16,043 nucleotides of DNA from Zavarzinia sp. (GTDB taxonomy: Bacteria > Pseudomonadota > Alphaproteobacteria > Zavarziniales > Zavarziniaceae): contig JAQVKV010000005.1 of NCBI GenBank assembly GCA_028694545.1, positions 1-16,043 of the forward strand. The letters are read 5' to 3'. The notes below the pieces were generated by a model. That model was not told the origin of the DNA and made no database searches. It was given only the letters and a program-made list of their open reading frames with translations. Below, in pieces: positions 1 to 6,628 of the stretch. The stretch's first letter is position 1. Each line of letters begins with the position of its first letter. A program made the translations under genes and the position numbers.

Positions 1-339
1 CACCAGCGCGGCGCCCCGGCAGGTGGCCCGCAGGCGGCGGAGCGCTTCCGCCATCAGGGCCGAGCCGATCCCCTGGCGATGTTTCGATGGCAGGACGGCA
101 AGCGGGCCGATCAGGCCCCATCCGTCCTGTGTCCCGATCCGTGCCGCCGAGGCGGCCAGATAGCCGATCACCTCGCCATCCTCCTCGGCGACCAGCGAGA
201 GGGTGAGGGCGTCGGCCGCGCGCAACCTGTCGACGATGGCGGCTTCGGTTCCGGTGGATTGCGCCAGCAGGCGGAGGGCTTCCGTGACAACCCGGCTGAT
301 CGCCGGGATGTCGCCGGCGGTTTCATCGCGGATCTGCAT
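1..339 (-). CDS. GNAT-family N-acetyltransferase, C-terminus cut by window edge
   Basis: The protein begins MQIRDETAGDIPAISRVV and 113 residues are visible before the sequence runs off the left end, so the C-terminal third is missing. The GNAT acetyl-CoA-binding motif A is clear near residues 86-103 (PLAVLPSKHRQGIGSALM, with the R/Q-x-x-G-x-G pyrophosphate loop). It is preceded by a beta-strand stretch LSLVAEEDGEVIGYLAAS. The arrangement resembles the YhbS-like group of small acetyltransferases, which move an acetyl group from acetyl-CoA to an amine; the substrate cannot be read from the sequence. The ATG start at 339 has AGAGG about 6 nt upstream. It lies in the same direction as the metal-efflux operon at 649-1907 but about 310 bp away, so it is probably a separate transcription unit. 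Confidence 0.85.
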   Translation of the reverse strand, partial: MQIRDETAGDIPAISRVVTEALRLLAQSTGTEAAIVDRLRAADALTLSLVAEEDGEVIGYLAASAARIGTQDGWGLIGPLAVLPSKHRQGIGSALMAEALRRLRATCRGAALV

Positions 340-648
340 GTCAGGCCTCTTGGGTGTTGCATGGCGCGTGGCCGGTGACCATGGCTTGCGGCGTATGGGG
401 TTCAAGTCGTGAAACGATCATGGAAATCTCTTGTGGCGGACGTGAGAAAATACCCCGGGCACGCCTGCGCCCGGCGGTTCTGAAGTCTCAAGGCTCACCG
501 ATATTCGGAGAGCCTTATCGCACAAGCCTTGACATTCGGTCTCCAGTGACCCGGAAGCGAAGAGGTTCGCCGCCTCCCGATACTAGGGGGCGCCGTGCGC
601 GCCCGGCAATCGGAAAGCAGCGGTTCGCGGTTTGTCCGGGCCTTGCGT
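340..648. other. Intergenic gap, no convincing gene
   Basis: About 310 bp lie between the DmeF stop and the GNAT start. Open frames here run into the neighbouring genes in other frames and show no ribosome site or recognisable domain. The gap holds a 27-bp dyad at 490-516 (listed separately), a weaker 8-bp stem at 455-474 with one mismatch, and a 6-bp GC stem at 588-604. None is followed by a T-tract, so no rho-independent terminator can be called for dmeF. A TTGACA at 529-534 has no matching -10. Confidence 0.5.
490..516. repeat. 27-bp imperfect palindrome (possible operator or hairpin)
   Basis: AAGGCTC at 490-496 pairs with GAGCCTT at 510-516, and inside that CCGA (498-501) pairs with TCGG (505-508) around a TAT loop. 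A single A/A mismatch separates the two stems. That gives 11 paired positions. There is no T-run on either side, which argues against an intrinsic terminator. It sits upstream of the GNAT gene and downstream of dmeF. Confidence 0.5.
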
Positions 649-1614
649 TCAGACGGGCGGAAGCGCCGCCTCGATCTCGATCGTGAGGTGGGACAGGCCG
701 GCGATGCCGGCGAGCCTCGCCTTGTAATGTGACGGCTTCCGTGGCGCCGGCGAGACCAGCGCGACGATGGCGGCGTGGTGGCCGGGCCCGACCTGCCAGA
801 CATGCAGGTCGGTGATCCTGTCGCCGTCGTTCTCGATCGCGGCGCGAATCCGCTCCGGCAGGTCCCCGTTGTCCGGGGTCCGGTCCAGCAGCACGGCGCC
901 CGCGTCGCGTATCAGGCCCCACGACCAGCGGGCGATGACCACGGCCCCCACGATCCCCATGACCGGATCCGCCCACAGCCAGCCATAGGCGCGTCCGAGC
1001 AGCAGGGCGACGACAGCGAGAACCGACGTCAGCGCGTCGGCCAGGACATGGGCATAGGCGGCCCGGAGGTTGTTGTCCCGGCCATGGGGCCGGTGATCAT
1101 GTTCATGATGCCCATGTTCATGATGCTCATGCTCATGGTGCCCGTGATGATGCCCGTGCCCGTCGTTCAGCAGCCAGGCGCTGACCAGATTGACGACAAG
1201 GCCGACGACGGCGACCGCGATCGCCTGCTCGAAGCGGATCGGCGTCGGATCGGCGAGGCGCAGCACACTCTCCCCGCCGATCAGCAGCGCGATCAGGGCG
1301 AGCACGATCGCGCTGGCGAAACCGCCCAGGTCGCCAAGCTTGCCGGTGCCGAAGGTAAAGCGCGGATCTCGTGCGTGCCGCCTCGCATAGAGATAGGCAA
1401 GGGCGGCGATCAGCATGGCGCCCGCGTGCGTGGACATGTGCCAGCCGTCGGCGACCAGTGCCATCGAGCCATAGACTGTGCCGGCCGCGACCTCGACCAC
1501 CATCATGGTCGCGGTCAGGGCGATGACCAGCCAGACCCTTCGTTCGTTGCGGCGATGGTCGCCGCCGAGGAAATCATGCTGGTGCGTGGAAGAGGTGATG
1601 CTGTCCATGGCCAT
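649..1614 (-). CDS. dmeF: DmeF-like cation diffusion facilitator (Co/Ni exporter)
   Basis: This 321-residue inner-membrane CDF protein exports divalent metal, most likely Co2+ or Ni2+, in exchange for protons. About six membrane segments are visible between residues 27 and 240. Probable transport-site residues lie in ADGWHMSTH (55-63) and HVLADA (189-194, H189 and D193). A cytosolic histidine-rich loop at about 153-177 carries repeated H-x-H and HH motifs, and the N-terminus adds H11, H13 and H20. The C-terminal domain includes the typical ITDLHVWQVGPGHHAAIV stretch. The ATG at 1614 is chosen because AGGAG stands 8 nt upstream; the ATG at 1608 would be too far. It starts 20 bp after the stop of the RcnR-like repressor and is surely co-transcribed with it. 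The gene pair and operator match the dmeRF arrangement known in rhizobia. Confidence 0.9.
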   Translation of the reverse strand: MAMDSITSSTHQHDFLGGDHRRNERRVWLVIALTATMMVVEVAAGTVYGSMALVADGWHMSTHAGAMLIAALAYLYARRHARDPRFTFGTGKLGDLGGFASAIVLALIALLIGGESVLRLADPTPIRFEQAIAVAVVGLVVNLVSAWLLNDGHGHHHGHHEHEHHEHGHHEHDHRPHGRDNNLRAAYAHVLADALTSVLAVVALLLGRAYGWLWADPVMGIVGAVVIARWSWGLIRDAGAVLLDRTPDNGDLPERIRAAIENDGDRITDLHVWQVGPGHHAAIVALVSPAPRKPSHYKARLAGIAGLSHLTIEIEAALPPV

Positions 1615-1634
1615 GCTCGCCGCTCCTGCCGTGA

Positions 1635-1907
1635 CTATTTCAGATAGGTCCGGATGACACCGATAAGCTCCTCCCCGCCCTGGCGGCGGTCGGCGGCCGT
1701 CTTGGCCTGCAGGACATGCTCCTCGAGATGATCCGCCATCACTTCCGCCATGAGGCCGTTCATCGCGCCCCGCACGGAGGCGAGCTGGCGCAGCACTTCG
1801 GCGCAGGGTTTTTCCGTTTCGAGTGCGCGCTCGATCCCCTCGACCTGGCCCTTGAGGCGGCGGACGCGCGCGATCAGCTTCTCCTTGTCGCGGATGGTAT
1901 GGGCCAT
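1635..1907 (-). CDS. dmeR: RcnR/DmeR-type metal-sensing repressor (CsoR family)
   Basis: This 90-residue all-helical DUF156/CsoR-family repressor releases DNA on binding Ni(II) or Co(II). It begins MAHTIRDKEK, almost the same as E. coli RcnR, and has all four positions used by RcnR for metal: H3, C35, H60 and H64. These ligands separate it from the copper sensor CsoR (C-H-C) and the formaldehyde sensor FrmR. The start is placed at ATG 1907 because the family begins M-x-H-T-I; an in-frame TTG at 1922 would add five residues ahead of the metal-binding N-terminus. It is followed 20 bp later by the exporter. Regulation is probably autogenous through the G-tract operator just upstream. Confidence 0.92.
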   Translation of the reverse strand: MAHTIRDKEKLIARVRRLKGQVEGIERALETEKPCAEVLRQLASVRGAMNGLMAEVMADHLEEHVLQAKTAADRRQGGEELIGVIRTYLK

Positions 1908-1924
1908 GGGGGACTCGTTCAAAA

Positions 1925-1948
1925 TATAATATAGGGGGGTATATTATA
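1925..1948. promoter_or_regulatory. DmeR/RcnR-type operator overlapping the dmeRF promoter
   Basis: On the plus strand TATAATATA (1925-1933) and its exact reverse complement TATATTATA (1940-1948) flank six G (1934-1939). AT-rich inverted arms around a G/C-tract are the known site type for RcnR and rhizobial DmeR. The site begins 17 bp upstream of the repressor ATG. Read on the minus strand, TATAAT at 1948-1943 could serve as the -10 box, so binding would block RNA polymerase. No good -35 hexamer is visible. Confidence 0.85.
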
Positions 1949-1995
1949 GGGCGCGCGGCGAAGAAGAGGAAGAGGCGTTCGCCCGGCTGTCGCCC

Positions 1996-2030
1996 AAGAA
2001 AAAAGGCGCCGTGCCTGCCGGCACGGCGCC
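1996..2030 (-). terminator. Rho-independent terminator after the desaturase fusion gene
   Basis: On the minus strand GGCGCCGTGCC (2030-2020) and GGCACGGCGCC (2015-2005) form a perfect 11-bp stem with a 4-nt loop, followed by six T (2004-1999) and then CTT. It lies 25 bp beyond the stop of the desaturase-reductase gene and insulates it from the metal-efflux operon that follows in the same direction. Confidence 0.88.
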
Positions 2031-2054
2031 CTTGTCCGGTGCTGGACGCGGGGT

Positions 2055-3905
2055 CTAGAGGTCCAGCACCAGAGTTTCGCCCGGGGCCCCGCGCGAGACA
2101 CAGGTCATGATCTCGTGGCCGGCCGCCTTTTCCTCGGGGGTGAGGGCACTGTCGCGGTGGTCGATGGCGCCGGACAGGACCTTGCAGCGGCAGGTGCCGC
2201 AGACGCCCTGGCGGCACAGGGTCTCGGTCGGCAGGCGCAGGGCTTCCATCGCCTCGACGATGCTCTGCCCGGCGGCGACGTCGATCACCCGGCGGCTGCG
2301 CGCCAGTTCCACCCGGAAGGCTTCCGACGGGCCGGCGACCGGGGCGAAATCCTCGGAGAAGACGGCATCCGCGGGCCAGCCGAGCGTCGCGGCCTCGCCC
2401 TTCAGCCAGGTCATGAAGCCGCCCGGGCCGCACAGGTACAATTGGTCGCCGGCGGCGGGACCGGCGAGGTCACGGGCCGGGGTCAGGCGCTGGCCGGCCT
2501 CGCCGTCGTCGAGATGGATCACCACGTGGCCGGCGAAGGGGGCCTTGCCGAACCAGTAGGCGAAGGGCACTTCGGCGGCGTTCCGCGCACAGATGTGCAG
2601 GGTGAAGGGGCGGCCGTCCGCCGCCAGCGCTTCCGCCATGGACAGCAAGGGCGTGATGCCGATGCCGCCGGCAACCAGCACCACATGGCCGTTTCCGGCG
2701 CGCAGGGGAAAATGGTTGCGCGGCCGGCCGATCTCGATCGCGGCCCCGGCGACGAGACGGCGATAGGCCGCCAGCGAACCGCCACGCCCGGCCTCGTCCC
2801 GCTTGATCGCGATGCGATAGGCGGCGGCGGCGCCCGGGCGCCCGATCAGCGAGTACTGGCGGACCAGATCGTCGCCGAGACGCAGGTCGATATGCGCGCC
2901 GGCCTCGAAGGGGGGCAGGGCGCCACCGTCGGCCGCCTCGAGCACGAAGCTGGCGATGGTCGGCGTCAGGACCTCGACCTCGGCGACGCGGGCGGCGATC
3001 CAGGGGCTCGGCGCCGGGGGCGCGTCGAAACGCTTCACGCTGCCGCCGATGCCGCGCCAGAACAGGCCGCGCGGCTCCAGCCCCCGGGCGGCGGCGTCCC
3101 AGCCCGCTTCCAGCCGGTAGAAGGGAAGCTGCGGGTAGAGGTGATGGATCAGATGCGCGCTTTGACCCAGCATCAGGAAGCGGGTGAGGGGGTGGCGCGT
3201 GATCATGGCGGTCGCATGCAGCGGCCGGTCGCGCTGCTCGACCTCGGGCGGGTGCTGGATATGGGCGAAGAGATAGGCCGTGATCAGCAGGCCGAAACGC
3301 ATCGGCAGCAGCCACAGGATCATCCACTCGTAGGCATAGTGCGAGGCGATCCAGGCAACGTGCCAGGCGGCATAGGCGACGAAGCCGAGCACGAAACGCG
3401 CGTTCTGGCTGGACGGCCAGCGGTTGAAACGGCGCACGTACCAAAGGAACCACACGACGTCGATGAACATCATGATCGCGGGTGCAGACCATTTCGGCGC
3501 GATCACCAGGATGTCGTCCGGATCGTCGTGCTTCTCGCCCGTGTGCTTGTGGTGTTCGAGGTGCAGGAAGCGGTACACAGCGACCTCCATCCCCGGGAGC
3601 AGGAACTGCCCGCCCAGGGTGCCGATCACCTCGTTCAGCAGGGGGCTGCGAGAAATCGCGCGATGGGTGCCGTCGTGCAGCACGGTGAAGGAGGCATAGA
3701 AGATCGGCGCGGCCAGCGCGACGGAGGCCCAGGCCGGGATCAACTCGTCCAGCCAGGCCAGCGAAACCAGCGCGAAAGCCAGGACACAGCCGGCCAGCAG
3801 GCCGAGTGTCGGCACCGGAAACAGCGGCAGACGGTGCAGCGCGGTCAGATCCGTCTCGCCCCGCAACCGGCCGACCAGCGACCAGTCGCCTTCCATCGTG
3901 ACCAT
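2055..3905 (-). CDS. Membrane di-iron desaturase/hydroxylase fused to a flavin/2Fe-2S reductase
   Basis: This is a 616-residue single-chain fusion. The N-terminal half (about 1-290) is a fatty-acid-desaturase-superfamily membrane domain with the three histidine boxes HDGTH (77-81), HLEHH (115-119) and HLIHH (251-255), and several hydrophobic segments. The HLIHHLYP form of the third box and the HDGTH first box also recall CrtR-like carotenoid hydroxylases. After a Pro-rich linker (about 295-303) comes a phthalate-dioxygenase-reductase-like unit: RQYS flavin site (349-352), GGIGITPLL (413-421) and CGPGGFM (492-498) for NAD(P)H, and a C-terminal plant-type ferredoxin with C564, C569, C572 and C602. 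Electrons could therefore pass NAD(P)H, flavin, 2Fe-2S, di-iron within one protein. The ATG at 3905 has GGGGAGGG 7 nt upstream; the ATG at 3935 lacks a ribosome site. It follows a TetR gene by 77 bp. The substrate is unknown. Confidence 0.88.
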   Translation of the reverse strand: MVTMEGDWSLVGRLRGETDLTALHRLPLFPVPTLGLLAGCVLAFALVSLAWLDELIPAWASVALAAPIFYASFTVLHDGTHRAISRSPLLNEVIGTLGGQFLLPGMEVAVYRFLHLEHHKHTGEKHDDPDDILVIAPKWSAPAIMMFIDVVWFLWYVRRFNRWPSSQNARFVLGFVAYAAWHVAWIASHYAYEWMILWLLPMRFGLLITAYLFAHIQHPPEVEQRDRPLHATAMITRHPLTRFLMLGQSAHLIHHLYPQLPFYRLEAGWDAAARGLEPRGLFWRGIGGSVKRFDAPPAPSPWIAARVAEVEVLTPTIASFVLEAADGGALPPFEAGAHIDLRLGDDLVRQYSLIGRPGAAAAYRIAIKRDEAGRGGSLAAYRRLVAGAAIEIGRPRNHFPLRAGNGHVVLVAGGIGITPLLSMAEALAADGRPFTLHICARNAAEVPFAYWFGKAPFAGHVVIHLDDGEAGQRLTPARDLAGPAAGDQLYLCGPGGFMTWLKGEAATLGWPADAVFSEDFAPVAGPSEAFRVELARSRRVIDVAAGQSIVEAMEALRLPTETLCRQGVCGTCRCKVLSGAIDHRDSALTPEEKAAGHEIMTCVSRGAPGETLVLDL

Positions 3906-3969
3906 GTGAAATCCCTCCCCTTGCGCGCCCTTCATGGAGCGTCGATCGGGAAGGTATCGGAAATTACGG

Positions 3970-3986
3970 TGTTATAACAGTGTTAT
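3970..3986. promoter_or_regulatory. Overlapping palindromes in the desaturase leader (candidate TetR operator)
   Basis: TGTTATAACA (3970-3979) is a perfect 10-bp palindrome. It overlaps a second one, ATAACA-G-TGTTAT (3974-3986), giving three alternating TGTTAT/ATAACA half-sites. The cluster straddles the stop codon of the upstream TetR gene and sits about 65 bp before the desaturase start. It is a natural candidate for the binding site of that regulator; this is inferred from position and symmetry. Confidence 0.5.
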
Positions 3987-4585
3987 TTTGGTGGGGCGGG
4001 CGGAAATCCACAGGAGATCAGCAGATCGAAGGCACGCATGAAGCGGGCTTCGTGGTCGTCGTCGGCCGGATAGGTGCCGGACAATTCAAAGGACAGCATG
4101 CCGTGGGCGGCGGCCCAGAGCATGTCGCCGAATTCGAATCCGTCGAGTTCGGCGCGCAGGAGCCCTTGCGCCTTCGCCTCGTCGATGGCGACGCGATAGG
4201 CGGCATAGGAGGGCAGGTCGCGCATGGCCACGACGAGGGAGTTGCCGCGTCGCGTCAGCAACTCGAAAGCGGCGGGATGTTCGAGGGCGAAGCGGCGGTA
4301 GGCGCTGCCGAAGTTGCGCAGCCGGTCGAGCGGTGTCGGCCCCGTATCCCCGCTCAGGATATAGGTGTTCATGAGCCCGGTCGCCGCCCGCGCCAGCGCC
4401 TTGTAAAGCCCGGGCATGCCGCCGAACAGCGAATAGATCGCCATGGTCGATACGCCACATTGCTTGGCAAGCGAGCGCGCGCTGAGGGCTTCCAGCCCGT
4501 TTTCACCAATGAAGGCGAGCGCCGCCTCGACCACGGCCTCGCGCCGGGCCGCGGTTTCCGCATTGGGGGGAACGGGCGCCGTCAC
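3983..4585 (-). CDS. TetR/AcrR-family regulator with WHG-type C-terminal domain
   Basis: This 200-residue ligand-responsive repressor has an N-terminal TetR helix-turn-helix at about residues 36-55 (ARSLAKQCGVSTMAIYSLFGG). Its C-terminal domain carries WAAAHGMLSFEL (157-168), the signature of the WHG subgroup. The start is a GTG at 4585, with GAGGA about 7 nt upstream. It precedes the desaturase-reductase gene in the same direction, with palindromic candidate operators in between, so the fusion gene is its most likely target. It is related to the next TetR upstream (4692-5327), both having the Y-x-L-F-G-G turn after the recognition helix, which suggests a tandem duplication. The ligand is unknown. 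Confidence 0.88.
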   Translation of the reverse strand: MTAPVPPNAETAARREAVVEAALAFIGENGLEALSARSLAKQCGVSTMAIYSLFGGMPGLYKALARAATGLMNTYILSGDTGPTPLDRLRNFGSAYRRFALEHPAAFELLTRRGNSLVVAMRDLPSYAAYRVAIDEAKAQGLLRAELDGFEFGDMLWAAAHGMLSFELSGTYPADDDHEARFMRAFDLLISCGFPPAPPK

Positions 4586-4662
4586 CGGAGCTTCCTCGTC
4601 CCGCCGGTATCGATCGATGTGGTCGCCTTGATCATGTCGGCCCGCTTATAAGCCATGGGCGG

Positions 4663-4680
4663 CGCCACTGGCCAGTGGCG
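4663..4680. repeat. 18-bp perfect palindrome between the two TetR genes
   Basis: CGCCACTGGCCAGTGGCG is a perfect 18-bp palindrome located 11 bp after the stop of the upstream TetR gene and 77 bp before the start of the next one. A 10-bp palindrome GCTTATAAGC (4644-4653) follows. There is no T-tract, so an operator or a processing hairpin is more likely than an intrinsic terminator. Confidence 0.5.
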
Positions 4681-4691
4681 ACTGCGGGGCG

Positions 4692-5327
4692 TCAACGCGG
4701 CACCTTCACCAGATCGGCGGGGAAGGGCACGGCGAAATGGTTCAGCACGGCGATCAGGGTCTCGTCGAACAGGCGGTCCGCCATTTCGCGACCGCCGATC
4801 AGCTGGCGCAATTCGAGGCTGACCACGCCATGCATGGTCGCCCACATGGCGCGCATGACGAAATCCGCCTCCTCCGCGCTCATGCCGGGCTTGCATTCCA
4901 TCAGGGTGTGGCGCATGGGCCGCGTGGTGTTCCAGGCGTGGCGCCGGCTCTCGGCCGAGGGCGAGAAGCCGGTGGCGGCATCGCCGAACATCACGGCGTA
5001 GCGATCCGGCCAGTCCAGCGCATAGGTGCGATAGGAGCGGGCCAGCGCGAGCAGCCGTTCCTGCGGCGACGCGATCGCCGTGATCTCCGGCGCGAAGACT
5101 TCGAGGCCGTCGAACGCATCGAGATAGAGCGCCTCGAGCAGCCCCTCCTTGCCACCGAACAGGGTATAGACCGCCTTGGTCGAGACATTCACCCGTTCCG
5201 CCAGCCGACGCAGGGTGAGCGCGCCGAGACCATCCTCCGAGATGATCCGGGCGGCGGCCGACAACAGCGCCGCGCGCAGATCCTGCCGCATCTCGGCCCG
5301 CTGCTGGCGGGCATCGAAAACCGCCAT
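4692..5327 (-). CDS. TetR/AcrR-family regulator, divergent from the nitronate monooxygenase gene
   Basis: This is a 211-residue repressor. The TetR helix-turn-helix lies at about 38-57 (LTLRRLAERVNVSTKAVYTLFGG), and the C-terminal WHG-type motif W-A-T-M-H-G at 162-167. The ATG at 5327 is chosen because AAGGAGAG ends 4-5 nt upstream; an in-frame upstream start at 5393 would run through the operator repeats. It is transcribed away from the nitronate monooxygenase-like gene at 5433. Two matching inverted repeats lie in the gap, so it probably controls itself and that gene. Its 3' neighbour in the same direction is a second TetR of the same subgroup. Confidence 0.9.
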   Translation of the reverse strand: MAVFDARQQRAEMRQDLRAALLSAAARIISEDGLGALTLRRLAERVNVSTKAVYTLFGGKEGLLEALYLDAFDGLEVFAPEITAIASPQERLLALARSYRTYALDWPDRYAVMFGDAATGFSPSAESRRHAWNTTRPMRHTLMECKPGMSAEEADFVMRAMWATMHGVVSLELRQLIGGREMADRLFDETLIAVLNHFAVPFPADLVKVPR

Positions 5328-5348
5328 GATCTCTCCTTGCGCGCTTGA

Positions 5349-5381
5349 GGTAACGATGTTTCCTATGGTAACAACGTTTCC
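5349..5381. promoter_or_regulatory. Tandem TetR-type operators in the divergent intergenic region
   Basis: Two 15-bp copies, GGTAACGATGTTTCC (5349-5363) and GGTAACAACGTTTCC (5367-5381), start 18 bp apart. Each is an inverted repeat GGTAAC-N3-GTTTCC, imperfect at one pair. Twin, closely spaced sites on nearly one helical face suit two TetR dimers. They stand 21 bp from the TetR start and 51 bp from the nitronate monooxygenase start, so one repressor could shut both promoters. Confidence 0.75.
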
Positions 5382-5432
5382 ATCCGCGCACAACCACTCG
5401 ACCAGAACCAGTCAAGCGCCAGGAGAGGAAGC

Positions 5433-6443
5433 ATGATCATCGATCGTACCGACGGTATCGCCGAAGGGCTGCGCCGCCGTCTTGCCCTGCCGGCCATCGC
5501 CGCGCCTCTGTTCATCATTTCCAACCCCGATCTGGTGATCGCGCAGTGCAAGGCCGGCATCGTCGGTTCCTTTCCGGCGCTGAACGCCCGGCCGGCGGCC
5601 CAGCTCGACGAATGGCTGCACCGGATCACCGAGGAACTGGCGGCCTGGGACCGCGACCATCCGGAGGCGCCCTCGGCCCCCTTCGCGGTCAACCAGATCG
5701 TGCATCGCTCCAACGACCGGCTGGAGCACGATGTCGAGCTGTGCGTGAAATACAAGGTGCCGGTGGTCATCACCTCGCTTGGCGCGCGGGAAGACGTCTT
5801 CGCCGCGATCCACTCTTATGGCGGCGTCGTGATGCATGACGTCATCAACCAGCTCTTCGCCCACAAGGCGATCGAGAAGGGCGCGGACGGGCTGATCGCG
5901 GTCGCCGCCGGCGCGGGCGGCCATGCCGGCCAGCTCTCGCCCTTCGCCCTGGTGCAGGAAATCCGCGCCTGGTTCGACGGGCCGCTGGCGCTCTCGGGCT
6001 CGATCGCCAAGGGCGACGCCATCCTGGCGGCCCAGGCGATGGGGGCCGATTTCGCCTATATCGGCTCCGCCTTCATCGCGACGCAGGAAGCCAATGCCGC
6101 CGAAAACTACAAGCAGGCGATCGTCGACTGCGGGGGCGAGGACATCGTCTACACGAACCTCTTCACCGGCGTGCACGGCAACTACTTGCGTCCCTCGATC
6201 GTCAATGCCGGGCTCGATCCCGACAACCTGCCGGTCTCGGACCCCAGCAAGATGAACTTCGGTTCAGGCGGCAACACGGGCGCCAAGGCATGGCGCGACA
6301 TCTGGGGCTGTGGCCAGGGCATCGGCGCGGTCGACGCGGTCATGCCGGCGGGCGAGCTGGTCGCGCGCCTGCGCGCCGAATATGACGCGGCCCTGGCCCG
6401 CCTGAACGGCAAGGCGGCGGTCTCGCGCGCCCGCGCGGCCTGA
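5433..6443 (+). CDS. Nitronate monooxygenase / 2-nitropropane dioxygenase-like flavoprotein
   Basis: This 336-residue cytosolic FMN-dependent TIM-barrel protein belongs to the NPD/nitronate monooxygenase family. The motif AAGAGGHAG (158-166) contains H164, which aligns with the catalytic histidine of characterised members. LSGSIAKGDAILAAQAMGADFAYIGS (187-212) matches the FMN-phosphate-binding region. The N-terminus (APLFIISNPDLV) is also typical. Family members oxidise alkyl nitronates, but many relatives sit in lipid or steroid degradation clusters and act as flavin reductases or oxidases on other substrates, so the true reaction is open. The ATG has AGGAGAGG 5-7 nt upstream. The gene is divergent from a TetR regulator with twin operators in between. 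A crotonase gene follows 185 bp downstream. Confidence 0.87.
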   Translation: MIIDRTDGIAEGLRRRLALPAIAAPLFIISNPDLVIAQCKAGIVGSFPALNARPAAQLDEWLHRITEELAAWDRDHPEAPSAPFAVNQIVHRSNDRLEHDVELCVKYKVPVVITSLGAREDVFAAIHSYGGVVMHDVINQLFAHKAIEKGADGLIAVAAGAGGHAGQLSPFALVQEIRAWFDGPLALSGSIAKGDAILAAQAMGADFAYIGSAFIATQEANAAENYKQAIVDCGGEDIVYTNLFTGVHGNYLRPSIVNAGLDPDNLPVSDPSKMNFGSGGNTGAKAWRDIWGCGQGIGAVDAVMPAGELVARLRAEYDAALARLNGKAAVSRARAA

Positions 6444-6453
6444 GGCTCGGTTT

Positions 6454-6556
6454 CCCCCTCGCCCCGGCCCTCTCCCCCAAGGGGGCGAGGGAGTCGATGA
6501 CGTGCTCGGTAGGCCCCCTCGCCCCCTTCAGGGGGAGAGGGCCGGGGTGAGGGGGG
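6454..6556. repeat. Large GC-rich inverted repeat (interspersed-repeat type)
   Basis: Two arms of about 38-40 bp (6454-6491 and 6516-6555) are inverted copies built from C- and G-runs, differing by one substitution and a 2-nt indel. They flank a 24-nt spacer at 6492-6515. Each arm is itself a hairpin (CCCTCTCCCCC against GGGGGCGAGGG). Repeats of this C-run/G-run form are scattered between genes in many GC-rich proteobacteria and behave like REP or small MITE elements. Here it separates the flavoprotein and crotonase genes and could stall or stabilise the transcript. Confidence 0.8.
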
Positions 6557-6628
6557 CTTCCGGGTGGGATTGACGCCCGCCCGCCCCGTGCCATCCTTCC
6601 CCCGCAAAACCGAAGCGAGGGAAGAGAA

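Noticed and set aside
354..686. 110-codon plus-strand frame in the 340-648 gap
   Set aside because: No ribosome site, no domain, and it runs into the antisense of the dmeF 3' end.
1081..1160. Repetitive CATGATG/CATGCTC-like stretch that could look like a DNA repeat array
   Set aside because: It is simply the coding sequence of the histidine-rich loop of the CDF exporter.
1615..2433. N-terminal extension of the DmeF frame through the repressor gene
   Set aside because: The extension overlaps dmeR in another frame and shows no conserved sequence. AGGAG placed 8 nt before 1614 fixes the start.
3906..3935. Upstream ATG at 3935 for the desaturase fusion
   Set aside because: No ribosome site precedes it, whereas ATG 3905 has GGGGAGGG at 7 nt.
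2115..3977. 620-codon plus-strand frame opposite the desaturase fusion
   Set aside because: The opposite strand encodes every histidine box, nucleotide motif and cluster cysteine in order, with a ribosome site and terminator. The plus frame is a GC-driven shadow.
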